DNA of 48,048 nucleotides. Origin: Pseudomonadota bacterium. Lineage in GTDB: Bacteria > Pseudomonadota > Gammaproteobacteria > Burkholderiales > Thiobacillaceae. Below, one piece after another: positions 15,946-22,911 of this stretch; position 1 is the first letter of the stretch, and the number at the start of each line of letters is the position of its first letter. The notes under the pieces were generated by a model. The model was not told where the DNA came from. It worked only from the letters and a program-made list of their open reading frames with translations, and did not search any database. Location of the stretch: positions 1-48,048 of the forward strand of contig JAJZRU010000022.1 of the NCBI GenBank assembly GCA_021802555.1. The letters are read 5' to 3'. The position numbers and the translations under genes were made by a program.

Positions 15946-16395
15946 ATGCCCCATTTGAAAATCGGCGATTTGGCGCGCCAATCAGGCTGCCAGGTCGTCA
16001 CCATCCGCTATTACGAGCGCGAGGGCCTGCTGCCCGCGCCCGCGCGCAGCGCAGGAAACTTCCGCCTCTACGACCAGGCGCATATCGAACGCCTGAGCTT
16101 CATCCGCCATTGCCGCAGCCTGGACATGAACCTGGACGAGATCCGCACCCTGCTCAAGTTCCGGGATATGCCCTCGGCCAGTTGCGGCGAAGTCAACGCC
16201 CTGCTGGACGAGCACATCCACCATGTCAGCGAACGCATCGAGGAACTGACGCTCCTGCGCCGCCAATTGGAAACCTTGCGCAGCCAGTGTTCCACCACCG
16301 ACAAGGCCGAACACTGCGGGATACTGAAGGGCCTGGCCGGCGGCACCGCGGGCCGGCGCCGCAAATCCGGCGGGCATGTGCGCAGCAGCCATTGA
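15946..16395 (+). CDS. cadR: MerR-family Cd(II)/Pb(II)-responsive regulator (CadR/PbrR type)
   Basis: A 149-aa MerR regulator. The N-terminal winged helix ([20 protein letters not shown], residues 5-24) binds the long-spacer promoter, and a long dimerisation helix follows. The metal-binding cysteines of the CadR/PbrR group are all present: Cys80 (SASCGEVN), Cys115 and Cys124 (RSQC...EHCGIL). It is divergent from the CDF exporter genes with the operator between them. A downstream YnfA-like gene starts 26 bp after its stop. The symbol is used for type; CadR versus PbrR cannot be separated without assay. Confidence 0.85.
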   Translation: MPHLKIGDLARQSGCQVVTIRYYEREGLLPAPARSAGNFRLYDQAHIERLSFIRHCRSLDMNLDEIRTLLKFRDMPSASCGEVNALLDEHIHHVSERIEELTLLRRQLETLRSQCSTTDKAEHCGILKGLAGGTAGRRRKSGGHVRSSH

Positions 16396-16421
16396 AGGCC
16401 AATCTCGGTGAAGGTGCGCTC

Positions 16422-16754
16422 ATGTTCGAACTGAAAACCATCGCCCTGTTCTTCGTGACCGCGATCGCCGAAATCGTCGGCTGCTATCTTCCCTACCTTT
16501 GGCTCACGCAAGGCAAAAGCGCGTGGCTGCTGGTTCCGGCGGCCTTCAGTCTGGCAGCCTTCGCCTGGCTCCTGTCCCTGCATCCGACCGCCGCCGGCCG
16601 CGTTTACGCGGCTTATGGCGGAGTCTACATTTCCGTGGCCATCCTGTGGCTATGGGCGGTCGAAGGCATCACACCCACGGTCTGGGATTTGGTGGGGGCG
16701 GGCGTGTCTCTCGTGGGCATGGCCATCATCATGTTTGCGCCCAGAGGCGCGTGA
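16422..16754 (+). CDS. YnfA/UPF0060-family small membrane protein
   Basis: A 110-aa protein with four hydrophobic segments. The family signature is clear: [19 protein letters not shown] (residues 10-28), [20 protein letters not shown] (about 59-78) and [20 protein letters not shown] at the end. Members resemble small multidrug-resistance folds but have no firmly established substrate. GTGAAGGTG lies before the ATG at 16422. It follows the CadR-like gene with 26 bp spacing, so it may be co-expressed with the metal-resistance regulator. A role in metal or cation efflux is plausible but not shown. Confidence 0.9.
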   Translation: MFELKTIALFFVTAIAEIVGCYLPYLWLTQGKSAWLLVPAAFSLAAFAWLLSLHPTAAGRVYAAYGGVYISVAILWLWAVEGITPTVWDLVGAGVSLVGMAIIMFAPRGA

Positions 16755-16829
16755 CGCTCAACCGCTACGCTGCCGGCGTCCGCTGAAGAATCGCCCGCCG
16801 TCGGCCTGGGGTGGGCGGATAAGCCACAC

Positions 16830-17264
16830 TCAAGGCTGGATGGCGAGCAGGCGGCGGAGCGTCCGGCGGTTGGTCACCAGATCCTCCAGGGTGTACGCAT
16901 CGAGATGCGCATACATGGCTTCGAAGGCCTCGGCAAGTATTCCAGCCAGCCGGCAGGCGGGGGTGATGCGGCATGCGCCCTCCGGCGTCAGGCACTCGAC
17001 GATGGCTGCGGAGCCCTCGCTCGCGCGTATGACCTGGCCCAGCCGGATGTCCTGCGGCCGTCGCGCCAGACGTATCCCGCCGCCCTTGCCGCGAATCGAT
17101 TCCACGGCGCCGGTCTGCGCCAACTGATGGGCGACCTTCATCAGGTGGTTCTCCGAAATGCCATAGGCGGCGGCAATCTCGGGTATGGTGGCAAGGCGGC
17201 CCGGTTCGAGGGCCAGATACATGAGGACCCGGAGCGTATAGTCGGTAAAGGCGGTCAGACGCAT
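16830..17264 (-). CDS. Rrf2-family regulator, NsrR-like
   Basis: A 144-aa Rrf2 winged-helix protein. The N-terminal MRLTAFTDYTLRVLMYLAL and recognition helix (YGISENHLMKVAHQLAQTG, about residues 34-52) are of NsrR form. Three cysteines, Cys91, Cys98 and Cys104, can ligate an iron-sulfur cluster; their spacing (6 and 5 residues) is close to, not identical with, that of characterised NsrR/IscR. It is divergent from a DUF59, NnrS-like, hemerythrin, DUF2249 module and next to nitrite and NO reductase genes. Two palindromes resembling NsrR sites fill the shared intergenic space. NO sensing is inferred but well supported by context. Confidence 0.85.
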   Translation of the reverse strand: MRLTAFTDYTLRVLMYLALEPGRLATIPEIAAAYGISENHLMKVAHQLAQTGAVESIRGKGGGIRLARRPQDIRLGQVIRASEGSAAIVECLTPEGACRITPACRLAGILAEAFEAMYAHLDAYTLEDLVTNRRTLRRLLAIQP

Positions 17265-17276
17265 GGCTTGTCTTAT

Positions 17277-17299
17277 AAGATGTAAAAATAATATTGCTT
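17277..17299. promoter_or_regulatory. NsrR-like half-palindrome, site 1
   Basis: A 23-bp A/T-rich element beginning AAGATGTA and ending TTGCTT, arranged as two 11-bp halves around one base. Roughly six or seven of eleven positions match between the halves, so it is a weak palindrome. It lies 12 bp from the start of the Rrf2 gene and could serve autoregulation. Confidence 0.4.
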
Positions 17300-17323
17300 T
17301 ATTGATTCCGCGGCGCTAGCATT

Positions 17324-17346
17324 AAGTCGTATAAATAATACTTCTT
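17324..17346. promoter_or_regulatory. NsrR-like palindrome, site 2
   Basis: A 23-bp element starting AAGTCGTAT and ending ATACTTCTT. The two 11-bp halves around one base match in 8 of 11 positions and follow the AAGnTG...CAnCTT outline of NsrR sites. It ends 9 bp before the ATG of the DUF59 gene, so binding here should block transcription of the NO-stress module. Confidence 0.5.
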
Positions 17347-17355
17347 TAATCCGCC

Positions 17356-17679
17356 ATGGCTACTCCTCAAACCGACGGCCCCTTTCCGGATGCGGAAGGG
17401 CTGCTTGACGTCCTTCGCGCGGTGATCGATCCCGAGGTGGGAATGAACATCGTCGACCTTGGCCTGGTCTACGACATCGCGGTCGACGCTCACGCCGTTC
17501 GCGTGGTCATGACCATGACCACGCCGGCCTGTCCGATGGGCGAGCTGATCGTTGACGAAGTCGAGGCGGCGCTGAGCGCGGTGCTGCCGGCCGGGATTCG
17601 GATCGACGTCGAGTTGACCTGGTCGCCTCCGTGGGATCCGTCAATGATGTCCGACGAGGCCCGCCGCTACTTTGCGTAA
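17356..17679 (+). CDS. MIP18/DUF59-family iron-sulfur assembly factor
   Basis: A 107-aa protein of the MIP18 (SufT/PaaD-like) family. Its signature DPEVGMNIVDLGLVYDI spans residues 25-41, and Cys59 lies in MTTPACPMGE, the conserved Cys position. Such proteins help in the assembly or delivery of Fe-S clusters. It is the first gene of the probable NsrR-controlled module; its stop overlaps the start of the next gene. A function in restoring clusters damaged by NO fits the setting but is inferred. No good ribosome binding site is seen at the ATG. Confidence 0.85.
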   Translation: MATPQTDGPFPDAEGLLDVLRAVIDPEVGMNIVDLGLVYDIAVDAHAVRVVMTMTTPACPMGELIVDEVEAALSAVLPAGIRIDVELTWSPPWDPSMMSDEARRYFA

Positions 17680-18820
17680 TGAAGCTCTGACCAGGGCAGA
17701 CATTCCGCCCCTGCTGCGCCTGCCCCTGCTGCTCCTGGGCCTGCTCGCCCTGGTCATCGGCGTCCTTGCCGGCCTGGCGCGCCTCATGGTGGACGTTCCC
17801 GCCATCGCAGCGGCGCAGGCCGGGGCGCACGGCGCATTCATGATCGCTGCCTTCCTGGGCACGGTAATCAGCCTCGAACGCGCAGTTGCCTTGGCGCGGA
17901 CCTGGTCTTATCTGGCGCCGTTGTGCGCCGGACTTGGCGGCTTGATGCTGGCGCTGGGGCAGCCCACCATCGTCGCGCAGGCATTGTTCATCATTGCCGG
18001 TGCGGCGGCCTCGGCCGGCAACGGCGCGATTTTGCGCCGGCACCCCGGCATCCACCATGCGATGCTGGCCCTGGGTTCCGGCGCCTGGCTGATCGGCAAT
18101 CTGGCCTGGCTCGTCGCTGGCACGATCATTCCTGCCGTGCCCTGGTGGATGACCTTCCTGGTGTTCACCATCGCCGGCGAACGCCTGGAGCTTACGCGCT
18201 TTCTCCCCAAAACGCCCGGAGCGCGAACGCTGTTCGTCGCCATCGTCGCCATGCAATTGTTCGGGCTGACGATCGCGTTCTGGCAGGACGGCATCGGGCT
18301 GCGGCTGTTCGCCGCTGCGCTCCTTGCCCTGGCAGGGTGGCTGCTGCGCCATGACATCGCCCGCCGGACGGTGCGGCAAAGGGGCCTGACACGCTACATT
18401 GCCGCCTGTCTGCTCGCCGGTTACGGTTGGCTGGCCGTCGGCGGCCTGCTGGGCATGGCCGGCGGCTTCGCCTTGGGCAATCCTCTGCGCGACGCGGCCC
18501 TGCATGCCGTTTTCCTCGGCTTCGTCATGTCGATGATCTTCGGCCACGCGCCTATCATCCTCCCTGCGTTGGCAAGGATCCGGATTCCCTACCACAGCGC
18601 TTTTTATCTGCCCCTGATGGCGCTGCATGCGTCTCTGCTGGCCAGGGTCATCGGCGATTTTTCGGAAACGCCGGCGTTGACCAGGCTTGCCGGCATCGCC
18701 AACGCCATGGCGTTGTTGTTCTTCATCCTGATCGTGCTGGTCAGCGTCGTTCGCGGCCTGCGAACGAGGGAATCCGCCGCCGCCGATGTTGAACCCGGAG
18801 CAGCCGGGAGGGTGACATGA
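17672..18820 (+). CDS. NnrS-like polytopic membrane protein
   Basis: A protein of about 382 aa with some twelve hydrophobic segments. Histidines lie inside or next to membrane segments (GAHGAFMIAAFLGTVISLERAV, split about residues 52-72; HAVFLGFVMSMIFGHAPIILPALARI in the second half). This resembles the haem-copper NnrS family, which lowers the toxicity of NO, but the match is distant. The only early start is TTG at 17672, overlapping the DUF59 stop; the stop overlaps the hemerythrin ATG (ATGA). Membership in NnrS is a moderately confident call, and the NO role comes from context. Confidence 0.65.
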   Translation: MRNEALTRADIPPLLRLPLLLLGLLALVIGVLAGLARLMVDVPAIAAAQAGAHGAFMIAAFLGTVISLERAVALARTWSYLAPLCAGLGGLMLALGQPTIVAQALFIIAGAAASAGNGAILRRHPGIHHAMLALGSGAWLIGNLAWLVAGTIIPAVPWWMTFLVFTIAGERLELTRFLPKTPGARTLFVAIVAMQLFGLTIAFWQDGIGLRLFAAALLALAGWLLRHDIARRTVRQRGLTRYIAACLLAGYGWLAVGGLLGMAGGFALGNPLRDAALHAVFLGFVMSMIFGHAPIILPALARIRIPYHSAFYLPLMALHASLLARVIGDFSETPALTRLAGIANAMALLFFILIVLVSVVRGLRTRESAAADVEPGAAGRVT

Positions 18821-19275
18821 AACGACATCCGGGATTGATAAAACTCTCGCGCGAGCATCATGCCGCATTGGTCCTGGCGAAGCGGGCGCAGCGCCTCGGG
18901 AGCGAGACGAGCGAGGCCGCCGCTCCATTCCTGGCCGAGGTTGCGCAGGCCTTCGCGAACGAATCGGAGCCGCATTTTTTGGCCGAGGAAAGCGGCTTGC
19001 TGGCGGCGCTCGACGCGGCAGGGCAAGCGGCGCTGGCGGAGCGCACCCTGGCCGACCACCAGGCGTTGCGCGCCTTGGCCCGTCGGCTTGCGGCCGGGGA
19101 TGCTGCCAGCCTGTGCCGATTCGGCGAGCTGCTGGAGGCGCACGTACGCTTCGAGGAGCGCGAACTGTTTCCCCATGCCGAGTCGATTTTGCCGCCCGAA
19201 GTGCTTGCCGACATCGATCGGGCCTCGCTCGCCCCGTCTGATGCTTGCTGTTTTTCCACACCAACCTCTTGCTGA
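18817..19275 (+). CDS. hemerythrin-like (HHE) di-iron protein
   Basis: A 152-aa four-helix protein with a full set of candidate di-iron ligands: His14/His15 (SREHHAAL), His53 with Glu57/Glu58 (PHFLAEE), His81 (DHQALR), and His109 with Glu113/Glu114 (HVRFEERELFP). The C-terminal tail is cysteine-rich (Cys144, Cys145, Cys152), unusual for the family and possibly a metal or thiol site. GGGAGGG precedes the ATG, which overlaps the previous stop. Hemerythrins of this kind near DUF2249 and NO reductase genes are linked to binding O2 or NO or to repair of iron centres. That role is inferred. Confidence 0.88.
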   Translation: MKRHPGLIKLSREHHAALVLAKRAQRLGSETSEAAAPFLAEVAQAFANESEPHFLAEESGLLAALDAAGQAALAERTLADHQALRALARRLAAGDAASLCRFGELLEAHVRFEERELFPHAESILPPEVLADIDRASLAPSDACCFSTPTSC

Positions 19276-19288
19276 AAGGAGTGACTCC

Positions 19289-19552
19289 ATGAATCAACAG
19301 CCTCATCTGCATCTATCCCCCGATGCCATCTACCCGTTCGATGCGCGCGGCATCGCCAAGCGTTTTCGCCACGCCGCCATCTTCGGCGCACTGGACGCCC
19401 TGCATCCGGGAGAAACCATGCGCTTCTGCAACGATCATGATCCCCTGCCGCTGTTGGACCAATTGCAGCAGCACTATGGGGCAGGCCTCGACATTCGCTA
19501 CCTGCAGCGCGAACCCGGGGCCATCGTCATCGATTTCGTCAAGCAGGGCTGA
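19289..19552 (+). CDS. DUF2249 protein
   Basis: An 87-aa protein of the DUF2249 family, which has a TusA-like small alpha/beta fold. LDALHPGETMRFCNDHDPLPLLDQLQQHY (split about residues 36-64) is the typical core, with Cys47-Asn-Asp-His and a following DPLPL segment. An AAGGAG ribosome binding site lies 7 nt before the ATG. DUF2249 genes are often found with hemerythrin and NO-reductase genes, as here. The biochemical function is not established; a role in haem, copper or iron-sulfur handling under NO is only suggested by such neighbourhoods. Confidence 0.88.
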   Translation: MNQQPHLHLSPDAIYPFDARGIAKRFRHAAIFGALDALHPGETMRFCNDHDPLPLLDQLQQHYGAGLDIRYLQREPGAIVIDFVKQG

Positions 19553-19560
19553 CGACATCG

Positions 19561-20172
19561 ATGAGGCATCCCGAGTTCTTCGATTCCGTGCCGCACATCC
19601 GGCTGCGCGATGCGCTGGCAGCCTTGCTTGGCGCGGTTGACGACGGCGTCATCGACTACGGCTATATCGATGCGGTCAAGCTCGCCGGGCACTCGTGTCC
19701 GACCGTGGCGTCGGCCTACGGCCTGACGCGGCTGGCCCTGCGCGAGCTGTACGGGGATGAAATGGCGGAGCGCGGCGGCGTGCGCGTCGCCCTCGGGGCC
19801 GGCCAGGGCGAGGGCACCGCCGGCGTGATCGCCAGCGTGGCAACCTTGCTCACGGGTGCGGCCGGCGACGGCGGCTTCAAGGGTCTCGCCGGCCGCTACG
19901 GTCGCCGTCAACTCCTGAGTTTTTCGCAGGACATACCCCTGGAAATCAGATATTCGCGCATCGACAACGGCGCCGCGGTGGACGCCGCGGCCGACCTGGG
20001 CCGGGTGCCGGCGGCACCGGAAGCACGCACCCTCTTGCAACTTTGTCTGGCCGGCGATGCCGACCGGTCGCAGCAAAGGGAGTTCGGCAGACTGTGGCAG
20101 GACCGCGTGCGCCGCATACTCGTCGACCACGGCGAAGATCCCGAGGTCTTCATTCTGCGCCGCGCATCCTAG
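19561..20172 (+). CDS. FmdE-like domain protein
   Basis: A 203-aa protein of no settled function. AVKLAGHSCPTVASAY (residues 38-53) matches the GHxCP motif of the FmdE family (formylmethanofuran dehydrogenase subunit E-like). The following helix, then VASVATLLTGA...GFKGLAGRYGRRQLLSF-like order, follows the FmdE pattern, but the second conserved Cys of that family appears to be replaced. His44 and Cys46 could bind metal. It is the last gene of the NO-stress module, 8 bp after DUF2249. Methanogenesis is not implied. A role in metal or redox repair is possible but is not known. Confidence 0.6.
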   Translation: MRHPEFFDSVPHIRLRDALAALLGAVDDGVIDYGYIDAVKLAGHSCPTVASAYGLTRLALRELYGDEMAERGGVRVALGAGQGEGTAGVIASVATLLTGAAGDGGFKGLAGRYGRRQLLSFSQDIPLEIRYSRIDNGAAVDAAADLGRVPAAPEARTLLQLCLAGDADRSQQREFGRLWQDRVRRILVDHGEDPEVFILRRAS

Positions 20173-20285
20173 CCGGGGGCGGGAAAGCTCGACGATGCGA
20201 TGGCTTCGCCGCCTGCCGGAGCGGACTGCGGAGCATGTTGATCCAGGTCAATGCGCGAGAGATGCGGAACTGGGAGGATGATTTG

Positions 20286-20323
20286 CCCGCCATCGCTCCT
20301 TCACCCATCTTTGGCGGGTTTTT
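20286..20323 (+). terminator. rho-independent terminator, first of two
   Basis: Arms CCCGCCA (20286-20292) and TGGCGGG (20312-20318) with a 19-nt loop are followed by TTTTT. It is downstream of the FmdE-like gene. The large loop makes it weaker than the next hairpin. Confidence 0.55.
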
Positions 20324-20324
20324 C

Positions 20325-20352
20325 GCCCTGGCCGTTGAGCCAGGGCTTTTTT
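20325..20352 (+). terminator. rho-independent terminator, second of two
   Basis: A perfect 8-bp stem, GCCCTGGC (20325-20332) and GCCAGGGC (20339-20346), with a 6-nt loop, is followed by six T. This is a strong intrinsic terminator that ends the NO-stress module. The rest of the 20173-20433 gap shows no gene. Confidence 0.85.
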
Positions 20353-20433
20353 AGCGTCTGAAGTGGGGCGGCCGTTGGAGGGAGCGCGCCCCGAGGCCCG
20401 GGCGCCTGGCGCGGCGCCCGAAGAGCTGCCGGC

Positions 20434-20778
20434 TTATTGAGCCAGCACCCATTTGACCATCGCTTTAGCCTGAGCCACGGTCAATTGCGGATGGGGGGTC
20501 ATCGGCATGCCCCCTGTCTCTTGATTCCAATTTCCGTTGCCGCCCTTGAGGATCTTCTCCGCAAGCATCGTGACGGTGGCTGCGGAAGCTTTGTTGCCAT
20601 GATAGCGCGCTGCCACTTCTTGATAAGAGGGACCAACAAGTTTGTGATCGAGCGCATGGCAAGTAAAGCAGTCGCTTTTTTCCATCATGTTTTTCACAGC
20701 CGGATTTCCTGCGGCGTTTGCGGTTCCGGAAAGCGATAAAACCGCCGCCGCGGCAAACACCAGATTTTTCGTATTCAT
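20434..20778 (-). CDS. small periplasmic cytochrome c (c551/c552 type)
   Basis: A 114-aa monohaem cytochrome c. A signal peptide (residues 1-23, ending GTANAA) precedes the haem site Cys37-Phe-Thr-Cys40-His41 and the axial Met in GGMPMTPH (Met91 or Met93). The size and KILKGGNGNW element match cytochrome c551/c552 proteins, which donate electrons to nitrite reductase. A longer frame exists, but ATG at 20776-20778 starts the signal peptide and has GAAGGGA upstream. It is divergent from nirK and shares a regulatory region with two FNR/DNR boxes, so it is the probable electron donor to NirK. Confidence 0.9.
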   Translation of the reverse strand: MNTKNLVFAAAAVLSLSGTANAAGNPAVKNMMEKSDCFTCHALDHKLVGPSYQEVAARYHGNKASAATVTMLAEKILKGGNGNWNQETGGMPMTPHPQLTVAQAKAMVKWVLAQ

Positions 20779-20861
20779 CGTCCATGTCCCTTCAGGTTTA
20801 ACAGCGGTTGAGAAAACAAGCATCGCCGGGCGCAGGTTAGTCCCGCCTATGGGCGGTCGCC

Positions 20862-20875
20862 TTGACTTGGGTCAA
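20862..20875. promoter_or_regulatory. FNR/DNR box, cytochrome-proximal
   Basis: TTGACTTGGGTCAA is a perfect TTGAC-N4-GTCAA dyad. It is centred about 90 bp before the cytochrome c start and is the nearer of two boxes to that gene. Crp/FNR-family regulators of the DNR/NNR kind bind such sites in denitrifiers. Confidence 0.8.
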
Positions 20876-20912
20876 AAAGCGCCGCGCGGCCGGCGGCCCC
20901 GCGGGCGGCCGC

Positions 20913-20926
20913 TTGACCGATGTCAA
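20913..20926. promoter_or_regulatory. FNR/DNR box, nirK-proximal
   Basis: TTGACCGATGTCAA is a second perfect TTGAC-N4-GTCAA dyad, 63 bp before the nirK ATG. Its spacing suits activation of nirK at about -41.5 of the transcript start (inference). Confidence 0.85.
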
Positions 20927-20989
20927 TTACAACTGCCTTACCCCGGAAGAAAGTTCAAGGCTCCATTCTGACCAAAAAGGGAGGTCGCC

Positions 20990-22087
20990 ATGAAACACCA
21001 CTCCGTCGCAGCAGCTGCGCTAACTCTTCTATTCGCCACGGCCACGGCCGCAGCCGGCCCGGGCTCGCTTTCGGCCTATAGCGCTTCCGGTAAAAGCGGA
21101 CAGGCTCTGCCGGTTATCAAGGAGACCCTGGTCGCGCCGCCCGATGTGCCGGCCGCCATCCATCGCGATTATCCGGCGCGTGTGGTCGTTCAGCTGGAAA
21201 CGAAGGAAGTGGTGAAAAAAATCGCTTCCGGACTGAATTACGATTTCTGGACTTTTAACGGCACCGTGCCGGGCCCGCTGATCCGCGTTCGCGAGGGGGA
21301 TACGGTCGAACTCCATCTCAGGAACGACCCCAGCTCGCATATGACCCACAACATCGACCTGCACGCCGTGATGGGCCCGGGCGGCGGCGCGGCAGCGACG
21401 ATGACTCCCCCGGGCCAGGAAAGCGTCTTCGCCTTCAAGGCGATGCGGGCGGGCATTTACGTGTATCACTGTGCCACGCCCCCGGTGCCCATGCATATCG
21501 CCAACGGCATGTACGGCATGATACTCGTGGAGCCGCCGCAGGGTCTGCCGCCGGTGGCCCACGAATACTATGTCATGCAGGGGGATTTCTACACGACCAC
21601 GGGTTATAAGTACACGGGCTACACCACGGGGGCCCATCCGACGCCGCTGCTGGCGTTTGATTTGCAGAAGATGCTGAAAGAGCAGCCGACCTATGTTCTG
21701 TTCAATGGCCAGGAGGGCTCGTTGATCGGCGACCATGCGCTGCATGCGAAAGTCGGGGATACCGTGCGCCTGTTCGTCGGAGATGGCGGGCCCAATCTGA
21801 CTTCGAGCTTCCACATCATCGGCCAGATTTTCGACGACGTTCAGGTCGAGGGCGGCACGCTCGTGAACCACAACGTGCAGACGACATTGATTCCGCCCGG
21901 CGGGGCGGTGACCGTGGAGCTGAAGACATTGGTCCCCGGCACCTTTCTGCTCGTGGATCATGCCATCACGCGCGCGTTCATGAAAGGCGCATTGGGGCAA
22001 CTGGTGGTCTCGGGTGAGCCCCAGCCCGAGCTTTACCACAAGGTTTCCAGCGGACCGGCGCCTGCGGACAAAGCAGGCGCGTTTTAA
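20990..22087 (+). CDS. nirK: copper-containing nitrite reductase
   Basis: A 365-aa periplasmic enzyme that reduces nitrite to nitric oxide. A signal peptide (about residues 1-22) is followed by two cupredoxin domains. Type 1 copper ligands His120, Cys161, His169 and Met174 and type 2 ligands His125 and His160 are in place ([26 protein letters not shown]). The catalytic Asp123 is present, and the second-domain His occurs in TSSFHIIG with a further His in LLVDHAI. A near-perfect AAGGGAGGT ribosome binding site and an upstream FNR/DNR box show regulation by low oxygen or nitrogen oxides. It is followed by nirV. Confidence 0.97.
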   Translation: MKHHSVAAAALTLLFATATAAAGPGSLSAYSASGKSGQALPVIKETLVAPPDVPAAIHRDYPARVVVQLETKEVVKKIASGLNYDFWTFNGTVPGPLIRVREGDTVELHLRNDPSSHMTHNIDLHAVMGPGGGAAATMTPPGQESVFAFKAMRAGIYVYHCATPPVPMHIANGMYGMILVEPPQGLPPVAHEYYVMQGDFYTTTGYKYTGYTTGAHPTPLLAFDLQKMLKEQPTYVLFNGQEGSLIGDHALHAKVGDTVRLFVGDGGPNLTSSFHIIGQIFDDVQVEGGTLVNHNVQTTLIPPGGAVTVELKTLVPGTFLLVDHAITRAFMKGALGQLVVSGEPQPELYHKVSSGPAPADKAGAF

Positions 22088-22132
22088 TGCGCCGCCCCAG
22101 ACGATGCCCGGCCTGCCGCTGAGGGGCGAGCC

Positions 22133-22909
22133 ATGGGCCGCATCGCGTTCGCCATGCTGCTGGCGCTGCTGGGCTCGCCGGCCTATGCCGTAGCGCGCTA
22201 CGTGAAGCTGCCCGCGGGCACGTTCATCAGCGCGCTGGCGGCGCCGAACGGAGGCCCGCAGCGCGTCCACGTGGCGGCATTTTGGATGCGCGTCGAACCG
22301 GCAACGAACGGCGAATTTCTCGCTTTTGTCCGCGCGCATCCCCGGTGGCAGCGCGGCCGGGTGTTGCCGCTGTTCGCCGGCCCTCACTACCTGGCGGCGT
22401 GGCGAGGACCGCTCACGTTGGGGCGGGAGGTGCGGGCGGATGGGCCGGTTACGCAGGTGAGCTGGTTCGCCGCGCGCGCTTTCTGCGCCGGCGAGGGGGC
22501 GCGGCTGCCGACCTGGGACGAATGGGAATATGCCGCTGCCGCCGATGCGACGCGACGGGATGCACGCCGCGACCCGGCGCGCAATGCCGCGATTCTTGCC
22601 GCAATACAGGCAAGCACGGGGAGCTACCCAGGGGCAATCGGCCGGCATCGCGCCGACGTCTATGGCGTGCGCGATCTCAACCGCCTGCTTTGGGAGTGGA
22701 CGGACGATTACGCTGCCATGTTCCCGTCGGCCGACTCGCGCAACCCCGGCACCGGTCCGAGTCTTGCGCTGTGCGGCGGCTCGGCGCTGGCGTTTTTTGA
22801 CCGCACCCAATACGCGCTCATCATGCGCGTGGCGGCGCTCGCCGCGTTGCGGCCATCCGAGGCCGCGCCGCGTGTTGGTTTCAGATGCGTTCGCAACGAT
22901 GGGGAATGA
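22133..22909 (+). CDS. nirV: NirV-like formylglycine-generating-enzyme-family protein
   Basis: A 258-aa exported protein with a short signal peptide (about residues 1-20) and an FGE-sulfatase (SUMF1-like) domain. Hallmarks are PVTQVSWFAARAFCAGEGARLPTWDEWEYAA (split about residues 103-133) and the C-terminal PRVGFRC. It has some, but not the paired catalytic, cysteines of true formylglycine-generating enzymes. NirV accompanies nirK in many denitrifiers; the exact role is unresolved. GAGGGG precedes the ATG. Its stop overlaps an in-frame start of the SCO gene. Confidence 0.85.
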   Translation: MGRIAFAMLLALLGSPAYAVARYVKLPAGTFISALAAPNGGPQRVHVAAFWMRVEPATNGEFLAFVRAHPRWQRGRVLPLFAGPHYLAAWRGPLTLGREVRADGPVTQVSWFAARAFCAGEGARLPTWDEWEYAAAADATRRDARRDPARNAAILAAIQASTGSYPGAIGRHRADVYGVRDLNRLLWEWTDDYAAMFPSADSRNPGTGPSLALCGGSALAFFDRTQYALIMRVAALAALRPSEAAPRVGFRCVRNDGE

Positions 22910-22911
22910 CC

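Noticed and set aside
17507-19312. A 601-codon minus-strand frame over the NO-stress genes
   Set aside because: It is antisense to the DUF59, NnrS-like and hemerythrin genes. It has a repetitive Gln/Arg/Gly pattern and no domain.
19561-20172. Formylmethanofuran dehydrogenase subunit of a C1 pathway
   Set aside because: Only the motif is shared. No other gene of the pathway is present in the window.
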